DNA from: Bradyrhizobium sp. SSBR45G
Lineage (GTDB): Bacteria > Pseudomonadota > Alphaproteobacteria > Rhizobiales > Xanthobacteraceae
Direction of reading: 5' to 3'
DNA length: 64,000 bases
Assembly (NCBI RefSeq): GCF_030159255.1
Contig: NZ_BSCT01000013.1
Coordinates: forward strand, 101,085 to 165,084
A program made the position numbers and the translations under genes. Shown here piece by piece: positions 1 through 9,813 of this stretch. The notes beneath the pieces were generated by a model that was not told the DNA's origin, searched no databases, and was given only the letters and a program-made list of their open reading frames with translations. Within the stretch, counting starts at the first letter, position 1. The number at the start of each line of letters is the position of its first letter.

Positions 1-224
1 ACCACGAATTCCTGCTGGCCACCAAGGCCGAGAACCTGAAGCACGCCGCCGTCATGAAGAAGCATCCGCATATGGAGCACGACGAGCCGAACGGCGTGCG
101 GCTCGCGCCGAACAAGACCGCCGAGCTGGTGTGGCGCTTCACCAAGGCCGGGACGTTCGAATATTCCTGCCTGATCCCCGACCATCGCACCTACGGCATG
201 ACCGGCCACGTCACCGTCAAGTGA
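1..224 (+). CDS. Cupredoxin (plastocyanin-like copper protein), C-terminal part
   Basis: This is the last 73 residues of a protein whose start lies left of the window; the frame begins at base 3 and stops at 222-224. The tail carries a type 1 copper site in the order Cys-x4-His-x4-Met (YSCLIPDHRTYGMTG), and an earlier His in LKHAAVM is a candidate for the remaining ligand. Such proteins are small periplasmic electron carriers or copper-binding proteins. The next gene is a CusF-like copper chaperone, which supports a periplasmic copper role. The N-terminus and any signal peptide cannot be judged. Confidence 0.8.
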   Translation, partial: HEFLLATKAENLKHAAVMKKHPHMEHDEPNGVRLAPNKTAELVWRFTKAGTFEYSCLIPDHRTYGMTGHVTVK

Positions 225-253
225 CGATGCTCGCTGCGTAGGATTAGAGCCCG

Positions 254-337
254 GTAGGGCGGATTAGCGTTAGCGTAATCCGCCGCGGTCGCGCCGCTTG
301 GCAATATGGCGGATGACGCTCCGACAATCCGCCCTAC
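254..337. repeat. MITE-like inverted-repeat element, copy A
   Basis: The element opens with GTAGGGCGGATTAGCG and closes with the inverted form CAATCCGCCCTAC, about 84 bp in all. Two longer copies with the same termini lie at 23849-23951 and 24746-24849. It sits between the cupredoxin and the CusF-like gene. It has no coding capacity, so it would have to be mobilised in trans or be a REP-type unit. Confidence 0.75.
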
Positions 338-371
338 ACCCCCCTTCCAACCAACCAGGAAAAGGAGACAC

Positions 372-671
372 ATGATGCGAACTGATCATCACCTCGCAGC
401 CGCCGCCGCGCTGGTCCTCGCCCTCATCACCCCCGCCGTCGCCGCCGACACGATCAGCGGTGACGTCAAGAAGGTCGACGAGGCCAACGCCAAGATCACC
501 CTGCATCACGGCCCGGCCAAGAGCCTCGGCATGGACGAGGCCATGACCATGGTCTACCGCGTCAAGGACGCCGCGATGCTCAAGGGCCTCAAGGCCGGCG
601 ACAAGGTGAAGTTCGAAGCGGTCGAAGAGCCGTCAGGCTATACGGTGACGAAGATCGAGAAGGGGAAGTAG
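372..671 (+). CDS. CusF-like periplasmic copper-binding protein
   Basis: A 99-residue protein with a signal peptide (hydrophobic residues 8-22, probable cleavage after AVAA at about 25). The mature part matches the CusF fold: His45/His46 in ITLHHGP and Met58/Met60 in the MTM motif correspond to the Cu(I) ligands of E. coli CusF. The cation-pi tryptophan of CusF just before MTM is not obvious here; that stretch reads GMDEA. The start at 372 is preceded by AAAGGAGA at suitable spacing; the frame is open further upstream from 306, but without such a site. With the adjacent cupredoxin it suggests periplasmic copper buffering or delivery. Confidence 0.82.
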   Translation: MMRTDHHLAAAAALVLALITPAVAADTISGDVKKVDEANAKITLHHGPAKSLGMDEAMTMVYRVKDAAMLKGLKAGDKVKFEAVEEPSGYTVTKIEKGK

Positions 672-845
672 CAGGACACTTTGCGAGCCCCGCTATCTCC
701 ACTGTCATTCCAGGCTCATCCGTGGGTGCAGATGCGCCCATGGATGCCCCGGAATGACGCGCGGATGGATGGGCGAACCCGCGGCCGGATGTGTTTGCAG
801 TCAAGTTCTGATCATATGATTGCAGCTCCCTTCACGGAGCACGCG

Positions 846-1139
846 ATGAAAGCCTATCTCGTCCTCGACCTCGCCATTCGCGACCTCGCGGCGTTCAAAA
901 CCTATATCGCGGCGATCCCCGCCTTCATCGCCAGGCACGGCGGCCGCTACCTCGTCGAGGGCGCGGTGCCCACACCTGTTGAAGGCGACTGGACGCCGGA
1001 GCGCATCGTGATCCTGGAATTCCCCTCGCGCCAGAACGCGACGGATTTCCTCGCCGATCCCGACATCCAGGACCTGTTCGCAATCCGGCACCGCACCACG
1101 ACGAGCCGGCTGGTGCTGGTCGACGGCTGCGTGGAGTGA
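846..1139 (+). CDS. DUF1330 family protein
   Basis: A 97-residue cytosolic protein. The family pattern is visible: an N-terminal beta strand (MKAYLVLDLAI), the HGGRYLVEG segment, EGDWTPERIVILEFPS, and a closing LVLVDG. DUF1330 proteins adopt a dimeric ferredoxin-like (ABM) fold; no general reaction is established. The frame is open from 681, but the family N-terminus begins at the ATG at 846. It stands alone, with no operon partner, so no function can be read from context. Confidence 0.8.
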   Translation: MKAYLVLDLAIRDLAAFKTYIAAIPAFIARHGGRYLVEGAVPTPVEGDWTPERIVILEFPSRQNATDFLADPDIQDLFAIRHRTTTSRLVLVDGCVE

Positions 1140-1247
1140 ACCCTATCGACAGGACTTCGCGCGCTTGATCCTCATAAAAGCATGTGCAACGGATGTCCCG
1201 CTCTCTGTCTTGGCGAGAGCAACCTGCACCTCCACCGAAGACCTCAG

Positions 1248-2027
1248 ATGCAACTCACCTCACTCCGCCGTGCAGCGATGCTTACCCTCAGCTGCGCCGC
1301 CGCCTGGCCAGCGCTGGCGCCGCGCCCGGCCTCCGCGGGCGCCGGCTTCTATGACCTGCGCACACTCTGTCAGCCGCTCGAGATCCACGGTGGATCGCCA
1401 GAGGAGAGCGCCTGCCTGAAGGAGATGACAGGCGCCGTCCGGCGCGATGGTCGCAAGCTGACGCTGGGCCTCGCCAACGGCAAGACCAAGGTCATCACCG
1501 ACGCCAAGGAATGCGAGCCCGAGGGGCCGGAGGCCGATTGCATCAGCTACCGGCTGATCGGCCGCCTCGGCGACTGGCATTACATGCTGCTGGTCAGGCC
1601 TTATGAGTGCCCTTACGTGATGCTGGTCAACCGTCGCACCGGCGCCGAGACACCAATCGGCAGCGGTCCTTTTCTGTCGCCAAACGGCAAGCGCTTTGTG
1701 ACTATCGATCCCCGCGACGATGGAAATTGCGGCATCGACTATCGCATCGGGATGTTTGCCTATGGCGACACCCCGAAGCTGGAATGGAGCTACAAGCCGG
1801 AAGGCCTCGAACAATATCAGGTCGATACCTGGATCGGCGACACGCGCGTTCGCCTGCAGGCCTCCGGGGAAACCGACAAGGAAGCGCCGACGGACCTGAC
1901 GCGCACGGCGCAAGGCTGGCAGCTGAAGCGGCCGAACGGGGAGATGAGCATGGGGACGGCAGCGGCGGCGGCGCAAACGCCCTCACCTCAGCCTGCGACA
2001 GCACAAGGCTCCTCTGGTAGCCGGTGA
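1248..2027 (+). CDS. Secreted protein of unknown function
   Basis: A 259-residue protein. The start at 1248 (MQLTSLRRAAML) gives a conventional signal peptide with probable cleavage after a PASAGA-type site near residue 30. The mature part has several Cys residues, including a CQPLEIHGG...CLKEM pair and others near 90-130, consistent with disulfides in the periplasm. The C-terminus is a low-complexity Ala/Pro/Gln/Ser tail. I do not recognise the family. An upstream ATG in frame at 1182 would place the hydrophobic segment internally, so it is less likely. Confidence 0.6.
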   Translation: MQLTSLRRAAMLTLSCAAAWPALAPRPASAGAGFYDLRTLCQPLEIHGGSPEESACLKEMTGAVRRDGRKLTLGLANGKTKVITDAKECEPEGPEADCISYRLIGRLGDWHYMLLVRPYECPYVMLVNRRTGAETPIGSGPFLSPNGKRFVTIDPRDDGNCGIDYRIGMFAYGDTPKLEWSYKPEGLEQYQVDTWIGDTRVRLQASGETDKEAPTDLTRTAQGWQLKRPNGEMSMGTAAAAAQTPSPQPATAQGSSGSR

Positions 2028-2422
2028 GTTTGTCGCAACAGGCGTCGCATGCCTAACTCGTACGGATCGTCAGATCGTTCGTAGAGTCGTCAATGGCTGA
2101 GCTGTACTGGTCGACGGCACCGGAAACCGCGCGCCACTCTCGTAATAGCCAACCGACTTTATCCACCTCTTTGCGTGGAATTGCTCACCGATTCCACTAA
2201 GGGCAGCCTGCTCCAAAGTATCGAAGGCGGGTATTGACCGCGTTATGAGCCAATCATGATGAATTCGGCGATCCGGGACAAATTCGGGACAAATGTTCTT
2301 TGGACCGTTTGCGGAGGCTGACTCAACGCCCTACGGAGGGTCCGCTACGAGCCCTTGTCGACATTCCATTCTCCCCCAATATGAAAGACGCTACGGGCTG
2401 AGGCCCGCCCTGGAGAAACGAG
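2028..2422. other. Intergenic stretch, no gene seen
   Basis: About 395 bp without a convincing gene. It contains a short direct repeat of CGGGACAAAT at roughly 2275-2294. Short frames are present, but none has both a ribosome-binding site and protein-like composition until 2423. Confidence 0.5.
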
Positions 2423-2686
2423 ATGATCCCAATTCTTGGCGACCGGATCACCGCGACCCTTCGCTCCCGAACGATGTTGGTTCTGGCGCTGGTAAGTCTC
2501 TGTTGTAGCATCGTGGCCAGCCTGACTTGGGCATACGTCCTCTATAGTCGAGAGGTGCACAATCTCGACTCGAGGGTGACTGCCACCCTGGTCTTGACTT
2601 TGGCCTTGGCCGGCGCGTCCTTCCTTCTGGCACGGTTTGCCAAAACGCGGCTTCGGACAGTCGCGTCAGCAAACGACGGCACGTGA
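2423..2686 (+). CDS. Small two-helix membrane protein
   Basis: An 87-residue protein with two hydrophobic segments, about residues 17-39 (MLVLALVSLCCSIVASLTWA) and 54-71 (LVLTLALAGASFLLARF), joined by a short polar loop. GGAGAA lies just upstream of the ATG. I do not recognise a family. It precedes, by 276 bp, a larger membrane-anchored protein on the same strand. Confidence 0.5.
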   Translation: MIPILGDRITATLRSRTMLVLALVSLCCSIVASLTWAYVLYSREVHNLDSRVTATLVLTLALAGASFLLARFAKTRLRTVASANDGT

Positions 2687-2962
2687 GCCGAGGTGAGCCA
2701 TGGCGCTTTGGTCAGCTCGGAGGTCGAGCGGCGGCGCCGCGATCGTCGCACGAGGTCCGGTAGCCCGGAGACGGCCGGACATTGACCAACTGCCGTTGAA
2801 TGCCCGTAAACCATCAAAGGCAAAAGCCGGGCTTGGACTCGACAACTCGTCATCGTCCATTATTCATTCCAAGCTTGCCTCAAGAGCCATCTATCCTCCG
2901 TTCAACTCACGCGAGCACGGGTTGGGCGCGGTCGCAGTCTATGGCGAGACAAGGTTTGACCC

Positions 2963-4822
2963 ATGCCGCGATTGCCGAGCCTGTTTTCGTTCTGGGCTCT
3001 CATTGCCTTTGCCGCGCTTGGGCTGCTGCAGCTGTTTCCGTTGACCGGAATCATGCTGATGCTGCTTGGCGGAGCGCTATGGTGTGGGCTCGCGGTACAT
3101 GCGTTCCTGATCGGCCTCGGCGTGGAAGCGGCGCTGGGCCGCGTGCCGCGCATCCTTTTGGTCGTGCCTCTCGCAGCCTATGCCGCCTACTACATGACGT
3201 ATCTGCAAGAGACACGCGACATCCGTGACAAGGCCGAGCAGATCCGGGCGAGCAATCCGTCGCGCGCCCTGCCTTTCGACCCCGCACGATATTCGCTCGT
3301 GCTGCCGACCAATTCCGCCCAGACGATTGCCGGGCGCTATGACGTCCCCGTAACCTATGACGCCAACCCGAATTTCCAGCCGGAGGGCTTTCTCTCGCAT
3401 CGCCTTCTGGCTCGCCAACAATGCTCTGACGCATCCGCCGCGCAGGCCCGACTGCGCGCCCAGGGATCCCGCGCTGCATTCGGCCTCGTTCTACCGTTGC
3501 GCGTGGATGACAATGCTCTCGTGGCGACCTTCATCAAAAATGTCTGTCTATTGAACTTTCCAGAAAAACCACCGCTGCAGCCAATCGTCGTGACACGCCG
3601 CGGGGACGACACCGTGTGGCGGCGCGACCGCGGTATCCTCGAGCAAACAACCGAATTCAGCCTCGACGGCAAGGTATTCGCCACCTACCGTACGGCATCG
3701 GTGTGGAGGCTCTCGCCGGTCCCTCTCCTTCTGATCGGCTGCGCCTTGAACTCGGGCGCCCCGTCGTGGGATTGCTTTGCCAACTTCAACCGCACCTTGG
3801 AGACGGTCGATACGACGCCCGCCAACGTCGACAAGATGCTCTACGACCTGCCCGAGAGCATCGTGCTCGGCCTGCGCAAACATCTCGCCAGCGACTATGC
3901 CGACGACAAGGGCGACGACCAGTGGCAGCCGCTTTTGCAGCGAATTGATGATTATCAGCAGCGGCAGACGCAATTCGATCGCGATCACAATGCGGACCTG
4001 TTCGCGCAGTTTGTCGACTTCGTTCACGATAGCGCCGTCGAGACAAGCGGGACGGGCGTGTTCATCAACATCGTTTACAAGGGATCGATCGCGCCGCCCG
4101 GCAACATGGAGCACGCCGTGCTCGCGGCGCCCGAGAAGCTGGCCCCTCTCAGGGATGCCATTGTGGAGCGTTTCATTCAATTGACGGGATCCTCCATCGG
4201 CGTGAACAACAAATGGTACAGGCTGCTGGACAAGAGCCTCGTTGCGCTGCCTCGCGAGGCCTATGCGAGCATGACAGATGATCAAGTCAATCGGTTGCTC
4301 GAGGCACTTGGGGCTTCCAGAGGCTGGGATTATTTCCGTGAACTCTACCTCAGAATGACCGATGCCGGATTGCGGACAGAGCCGTTTTTCGAGCGCGAAT
4401 TGGCCAAGCTGCAAAACAGAGGCGCTTCCAAATCGTTGGTGCCGGAGCTGGCGATCTGCCGCCTCGGGCAGGCCGACGAGCACACCAGAGAGATTCTGCG
4501 CAAGGCGTTCGCGGATACGTCAAACACCGACCAGTTCGACGATCCGGTCGAGCACAACTCAGCTGTGTTCGTCACGTTGCTCCGGCTCGGCGACGCGGCG
4601 GCGGCGCATGGCGCGCCGGCCAGCTTCACGCGGGAAGATGTCGTCAGCTGGTACGACGCCGTTCGCCAGGGCAAGGGCCGGACGGATGTCGGTCCGAACA
4701 ATTGTAATGGCTGGGGACGATCGGGCTTTCGCGATATGAACTGGTGGCGGCGCTTCCCTCAGCCGCTCCGCGCCAGCCTCGTCTATCAGGACAAGGCGTG
4801 GGTCGAGGCCAAAGCGAATTGA
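2963..4822 (+). CDS. Large membrane-anchored protein of unknown function
   Basis: A 619-residue protein. Residues 1-80 hold three hydrophobic segments (roughly 8-25, 28-52 and 58-78), followed by a long soluble domain and one more short hydrophobic patch near 252-262 (LSPVPLLLIGCALNSG). The soluble part is mixed alpha/beta with no motif I recognise; the last 250 residues look helical. Base composition matches its neighbours and the frame is uninterrupted, so it is a real gene. The operon is unclear. Confidence 0.65.
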   Translation: MPRLPSLFSFWALIAFAALGLLQLFPLTGIMLMLLGGALWCGLAVHAFLIGLGVEAALGRVPRILLVVPLAAYAAYYMTYLQETRDIRDKAEQIRASNPSRALPFDPARYSLVLPTNSAQTIAGRYDVPVTYDANPNFQPEGFLSHRLLARQQCSDASAAQARLRAQGSRAAFGLVLPLRVDDNALVATFIKNVCLLNFPEKPPLQPIVVTRRGDDTVWRRDRGILEQTTEFSLDGKVFATYRTASVWRLSPVPLLLIGCALNSGAPSWDCFANFNRTLETVDTTPANVDKMLYDLPESIVLGLRKHLASDYADDKGDDQWQPLLQRIDDYQQRQTQFDRDHNADLFAQFVDFVHDSAVETSGTGVFINIVYKGSIAPPGNMEHAVLAAPEKLAPLRDAIVERFIQLTGSSIGVNNKWYRLLDKSLVALPREAYASMTDDQVNRLLEALGASRGWDYFRELYLRMTDAGLRTEPFFERELAKLQNRGASKSLVPELAICRLGQADEHTREILRKAFADTSNTDQFDDPVEHNSAVFVTLLRLGDAAAAHGAPASFTREDVVSWYDAVRQGKGRTDVGPNNCNGWGRSGFRDMNWWRRFPQPLRASLVYQDKAWVEAKAN

Positions 4823-5101
4823 CGGACACGGGATGTTGCGCGGGAGCAGAGGCATTCAGGATAGCAACGGTCCTTCTGCCGCCAGCCAAATTCGTCGTCC
4901 GTCCCGCCGGCGACACTTCAGTGAGAAGAACCGGCGCCGAATGTCGTGCCGGCGCACGGCTCATTCGGAGCGTGCCACGAGCTGACGTTCAGGAGGCTGC
5001 CCAGGCGCTCGCGTTAGAGCCTCCCTGTCTCCGTTCGTGCCGTGTTCGGCAGTCATAGAACTGAGGACTTGACCTGGACGGCGTTCCCTCGCACTGATCA
5101 G

Positions 5102-5599
5102 CTACACGTTCGCGCGCATGGTGATGCTGGTTGGTCGGTCGAATCCTTCGTGCGCAGTCTCACCGATCTTCACGAAGCCCATGCGGCCAAAGGCCCCGTG
5201 ATTTTCCGTCAGCTCAATGCGGGTTTGCAGCTCGAGCGCTTTCAGGCCCAACCGGCGCGCTTCCTCGCCGGCGGCGTCCACCAGCCGTCGCCCGATCCCT
5301 GCGCCTTGCAGGCCCGGTCGAACGGCAAGCTTGCCCAGATAGAGCGCATCGCCCTTGGGTCGCACAAACACGCAGCCGACAAGATCGCCTGCATCATCCG
5401 CCAGCAGCAGGGCCCCCTTTTCAGCGTCTTCCTGCATTGACTGCGGCGTGATCCGCAATGCGGATGACGGAGGGTCGATCCGTGCGTCCATATAGGCGAA
5501 TGCTTCAAGGATCAGCGCGCGAACCTGTTCCCAATCACTGAAATCGGGAGGGGCGCGGCGAATGATGATGACCCGCGCATCGGGATTTTCTGATCTCAT
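5102..5599 (-). CDS. GNAT family N-acetyltransferase
   Basis: About 165 residues from the chosen start at 5599; in-frame ATGs at 5617 and 5644 are alternatives, and none has a strong ribosome-binding site. Motif A is clear (LAVRPGLQGAGIGRRLVDAA, the acetyl-CoA pyrophosphate loop), and motif B follows as ENHGAFGRMGFVKIGE. GNAT enzymes move acetyl from acetyl-CoA to an amine; the substrate cannot be predicted. It has no co-directional neighbours. Confidence 0.85.
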   Translation of the reverse strand: MRSENPDARVIIIRRAPPDFSDWEQVRALILEAFAYMDARIDPPSSALRITPQSMQEDAEKGALLLADDAGDLVGCVFVRPKGDALYLGKLAVRPGLQGAGIGRRLVDAAGEEARRLGLKALELQTRIELTENHGAFGRMGFVKIGETAHEGFDRPTSITMRANV

Positions 5600-5808
5600 G
5601 GCCGCAATGTAGCTCATTCGGAATGGCGGGTGCTTGGCAGGCAACCCAGCCGCCGCGAGGACTGCGGCTGCCGTGCCGACAACAAGGAAAGAGCTGCCTA
5701 TTGGAAGATCTCACCGTAGAAGGGTCAAGACACGAGCTGGTGCAGCGATACGTTTCGAGACTCGCAATCTCAAGCGCGTCCCATATGTCCTGCAATTTTC
5801 CTCTTTCA

Positions 5809-6240
5809 TTTTTTCCGAAACCATGTATATCTCTCCCCGTCCTGCTTCCGCCGGAGGGGCGTGTCGCGACCGTCACGAGACGTGGGAGGTGGGATGCGAT
5901 GGGCGCAGCGGGTCGCAGCGTGGCTTCGTGCCGCGCCGACGAACGGTTCGTTGCGCACGGCGAAATCGTGCGGTCCTGACACCCCGACGCTGGTGTCCCG
6001 CGGCGGCGTGCGTAAGCGCATCGTCGCGCATGGTGGCCAAGAAGCCCGGTGCACCAGGGAGACCACGTATAAGCCGTTCCAACCATTGCGCAGGGAAGGC
6101 CGGACGTTTTCGGCCAGACCTGTGGTGACTGCCGCCTGCTTTTTGTCTGCAGGCGGGCCACGGGCGCGGTCGGCGCCCGGCCTTCCCTGCGCCCTCCATC
6201 TGCTTCGAGGGCGGATCTGATGCACAGCTCGGGCGCAAGG
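5809..6240 (+). repeat. Long dispersed intergenic repeat, copy 1
   Basis: About 430 bp, closely matched by the stretch at 27791-28220, by a truncated copy at 23743-23848, and by an inverted diverged copy at 37050-37437. The core is a perfect 16-bp inverted repeat, GCGCAGGGAAGGCCGG at 6088-6103 against its complement at 6177-6192, enclosing a second smaller hairpin (CCGCCTGC / GCAGGCGG). The flanks at 5600-5808 and 6241-6618 show no gene. Frames inside differ between copies, so it is not protein-coding. Confidence 0.8.
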
Positions 6241-6618
6241 CGCTGCGAGAGCGTGGTCGCATGTCTGGAGATATATCCATAGAGACGCACTGTCGTGGCA
6301 GACGTGACGAGACGTGGAGATCGATCGATGCAGCGCCCGACTCTTGCGTGCTCTCCTGGCGCTCTCTCCCGCATGCGGGGCCGATGCTGATGGACTTGAG
6401 CTTGCGGTCAGCAGCGGATCACACGTCGTCATCCGGCTGTGTCATGGTCGCCTGCCAGCAGGGCCGCAGAGGGCATCGTTCGAACCCAGGCCCCGGTGAA
6501 TAATTCGTGAAATCAGGTTTTTGCCTTCCTCGACCACAGAAGATGCCCATGAATTTGCCTTTCAACCGTGGAGGTTCCGTCACTATACTCTTCTACCGGA
6601 CCCTGTAGGCACGATGAC

Positions 6619-9600
6619 ATGCATTGCTTGGTTTGCGGGACGGCAAACCCTGCCGAGAACCGCTACTGCCACAGTTGCGGTGTCCCATTCTCGACGCGCT
6701 GCACCCAGTGCAGCCACCAGAATTGGCCGACGGCACGGTTCTGCGGCGCGTGCGGCGCGACGCTGGAGGCGAGGCCGGTCCGGTCGCGGACCGGACGGCA
6801 GGCCTTCGGCGAACGCAAACAGGCCACGGTGCTGTTTGCCGACATCGTGAGCTCCACGGAGCTGGTCGTCGGCCTGGATCCGGAGCAAGCGATGGAGCGC
6901 CTGGCGCCGGCGGTGGCGACCATGTGCGAGGCCGTCGAGCGCTGCGGGGGCACCGTCATCCGCACATTGGGCGACGGCGTCATGGCGATGTTCGGCGCCC
7001 CGCTGGCGCTGGAGGGCCACGCACTCCTGGCCTGCGAGGCTGCGTTACGCATGCAGGAGGCATTTCCTCCCCATGACGGCGGGCTGCGGCTGCGGCTCGG
7101 CCTGCATTCGGGAGAGGTGGTCTCGGAGCTGTCGGCCGGCGAGCTGAGCACCGATCGCGGAGCCCACGGTTCGACCATTCACCTCGCCAGTCGCTTGCAG
7201 CAGATGGCCGAGCCAGGCGGCATCTGCATCACGGAGGACTGCTACCGTCTGGTCCGCTCCTACTGCGACGTACGGCCGCTGGGACGCCATGCCTTGAAGG
7301 GGTTTCCCGAACCCTTGGAGATCTACGGTCTGCTCAGCTTCAAGCCCGCGGTCGCCAGCCAGCACTTCCGCGGCGCGAATCTCACCTCGTTCCTCGGCCG
7401 CGATCCCGAGATCGCCATTCTGCAGCGCGCGCTTCGGCGCGCCGAGAGCGCCGACACGCGCGTGATCGGCATCTCGGGTCCGCCCGGTGCGGGCAAGAGC
7501 AGGCTCTGCTTCGAATTTGCGCAATGGTGCCGCAGTCGCCAGGTCCCCGTGTTCGAAGCTCGCGCGCTGCTCTACGGCCATGCCACTCCCCTCCAGCCGG
7601 TGCTCGAATTGCTGCGGCTGTTTTGCCGGATCGCGCCCACCGACGATGCGGTGATCGCGCGCGATCGCATCCGCGAACGGCTTTCGACGATCGGCGCGGC
7701 ATTCGATGCCGACTTTCCGCTGGTCTGCGAGTTTCTCGGTGTCGCCGACGACGAAAGCGCTCCGGTCCTGTTGTCGCTTTCGCCCAAGGCCAGGCATGGA
7801 CGGCTGCTCGACATCATGCGCCGCATGGTCCGCGACAGCGGCAAGACGACATCCGTCATCATCTTGGAAGACCTGCATTGGCTCGACGAGGCCAGCGAGG
7901 ACTTCGTCGGCACGCTTGTCGACGCGATCCGCGGCAGCCGGACGATGATCGTCCTGACCTTCCGGCCGAGCTACGCGGCGTCATGGATGCAGTGCGGCTA
8001 CCATCAGCAGATTTCGCTCGCCGACCTCACACCCACCGAAACCGACGATCTCGTCCGCGATTTGATCGGCGATCGCCCCGAGCTGAATGACGTTCGCCGG
8101 CGCGTCGCGGAGAGAAGCGGCGGCAACCCGTTCTTTGCCGAGGAGCTCGTGCGCTCGCTGGCCGAGAACGGCAGCATCTTCGGTGATCCCGGCGACTACT
8201 CGCTCGGCTTCATCGCAGTCGAGAGCGCTCTTCCGACCACGGTCCAGGCCGTCATCGGCGCGCGTATCGATCGCCTCGTCGAGGCCGACAAGGCGATCCT
8301 GCAGATTGCCGCCGTCATCGGTGCGGAATTTCCGTGGGACATGCTCGAGAGGCTTTCCTCGGCGCCGGCCAGCGAGATCGAGAGGAGCCTGGAGGCGCTT
8401 TGCGATGCCGAGCTGCTGCAGCGACAGGCTGCGCCGGATGGGCGCTGGTATTCGTTTCGGCATCCTCTCATCCAGGAGGTCGCCTATGCCGCGCAGCTCA
8501 AGACCCGACGCAGCGCGCTCCACGCGTCCGTCGCCGACGCGATGCAGCACTTCTACAAGGATCGGATCGACGAATTCTCCGGTCTGTTCGCCTATCATTA
8601 CGAGGCCGCGGGTCAGCTCGGCGAAGCCGCGAACTACGCAGCCCGCGCAGCAACCTGGGTCGGCTCCACCCATTCCGCGCAGGCGATCAAGCACTGGCAG
8701 AAGGTGCGCACGCTGCTGCAGAAGCAGGCCCGGTCAAGGGCCACCGACGAGCTGAGGATCATGGCAAGCGGCCAGCTCGCCTGGCTCGGCTGGAGGGAAG
8801 GTCTGACGGCCGACGAAGGCAAGCCGTTCATCGACGAAGCCCTGGCATGGTCTCGGGAGACCGACAACGGGATGATCCCGCTGCTGCTGCTCGTCGACGG
8901 CCGGATCAAGGTGACGAGCGGCAGCCCTGCCGACGCCTATGTCGAGCTCGTCAAGGAGGGGCTCGCCCTGCTCCGGGACGACCGGCAGGCCGGTCGCATT
9001 GCCACGCTGAACGTCGCCCTGAGCCAGGCGTATGGGTGGGCGGGGCTGCTGAACGACGCGCTCGCGGCGAACAGCGCGGCGGTCGCTGGGATGTCGCGGA
9101 TCGAGAAGTTCGACCATCGCTTCCTGGGATACAGCGTCGAGCACTGGGCCCTGGGCCTGCGCGGGCGCATTCTCGCCAGACTTGGCCGCTTGGAGGAGGC
9201 CGCCAGGAACTTTGACACGCTGCTGGCGATCGAGGAGGACCTCCAGGATCCGACGGCCCGGCTGATCCCGCATCTCGGCTATGTCGATCTCGCCTGGTGC
9301 CTGGGTGACGCCGCCCTGGCCAAACGGCACGCGCTGCGGGTTGCGCAGATCGCCGAGAAGCATGGGAGTCCTTACCTCAGGGTGTTTGCGCTGGCCTGCA
9401 CCGGCACCGCCAGAAGCGTCGCCGGCGACGTCGCGACCGCCGCGCATGACCTCGTCACCGGGCTCGAATTCCTGCGCAAGACCAAAGCGGCGATGGAGTA
9501 TGAGCCGGAAATTCTGGCGAGCCTTGCGGACTGCCATTTCCGGAACGGCGATGCGGCGCGAGCCCTGGACGTCGCGAAAGAGGCCATTCAGCTCGCGCAG

Positions 9601-9813
9601 CAGCGCAATGCGCGCCTCCCCGAATGCCGCGCCTGCATCACCTGCGGCATGGCGCTGGTCGCCGAACGCGGTGTCGGCGCGACCGCAGAGGCCAAGGCGC
9701 TGTTCGCACGCGCCGAGCAGCTCATCCGGTTGACCGGGGCCAGCATCTACGAACCGGTGCTGGCCCGGGCCCGCGAGCAGACCGCGCTCAACGGCCACCA
9801 TCCGGTGTGCTGA
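6619..9813 (+). CDS. Zinc-ribbon / class III cyclase / AAA ATPase / TPR signalling protein
   Basis: A 1064-residue multidomain protein. Residues 3-45 form two zinc ribbons (CxxC pairs at C3/C6, C17/C20, C28/C31, C42/C45). A class III nucleotide cyclase domain follows (about 68-250), with metal-binding Asp75 in LFADIVSS and Asp119 in LGDGVMAMFG. An ORC/MalT-type ATPase has Walker A GPPGAGKS at 287-294 and Walker B ILEDLHW at 415-421. The last 450 residues are helical TPR-like repeats. The start at 6619 puts the first Cys at residue 3; an upstream ATG at 6568 is possible. The family is common in Bradyrhizobium as a stand-alone regulator; whether it makes cAMP is not proven. Its 3' end overlaps the opposing methyltransferase by 26 bp. 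Confidence 0.88.
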   Translation: MHCLVCGTANPAENRYCHSCGVPFSTRCTQCSHQNWPTARFCGACGATLEARPVRSRTGRQAFGERKQATVLFADIVSSTELVVGLDPEQAMERLAPAVATMCEAVERCGGTVIRTLGDGVMAMFGAPLALEGHALLACEAALRMQEAFPPHDGGLRLRLGLHSGEVVSELSAGELSTDRGAHGSTIHLASRLQQMAEPGGICITEDCYRLVRSYCDVRPLGRHALKGFPEPLEIYGLLSFKPAVASQHFRGANLTSFLGRDPEIAILQRALRRAESADTRVIGISGPPGAGKSRLCFEFAQWCRSRQVPVFEARALLYGHATPLQPVLELLRLFCRIAPTDDAVIARDRIRERLSTIGAAFDADFPLVCEFLGVADDESAPVLLSLSPKARHGRLLDIMRRMVRDSGKTTSVIILEDLHWLDEASEDFVGTLVDAIRGSRTMIVLTFRPSYAASWMQCGYHQQISLADLTPTETDDLVRDLIGDRPELNDVRRRVAERSGGNPFFAEELVRSLAENGSIFGDPGDYSLGFIAVESALPTTVQAVIGARIDRLVEADKAILQIAAVIGAEFPWDMLERLSSAPASEIERSLEALCDAELLQRQAAPDGRWYSFRHPLIQEVAYAAQLKTRRSALHASVADAMQHFYKDRIDEFSGLFAYHYEAAGQLGEAANYAARAATWVGSTHSAQAIKHWQKVRTLLQKQARSRATDELRIMASGQLAWLGWREGLTADEGKPFIDEALAWSRETDNGMIPLLLLVDGRIKVTSGSPADAYVELVKEGLALLRDDRQAGRIATLNVALSQAYGWAGLLNDALAANSAAVAGMSRIEKFDHRFLGYSVEHWALGLRGRILARLGRLEEAARNFDTLLAIEEDLQDPTARLIPHLGYVDLAWCLGDAALAKRHALRVAQIAEKHGSPYLRVFALACTGTARSVAGDVATAAHDLVTGLEFLRKTKAAMEYEPEILASLADCHFRNGDAARALDVAKEAIQLAQQRNARLPECRACITCGMALVAERGVGATAEAKALFARAEQLIRLTGASIYEPVLARAREQTALNGHHPVC

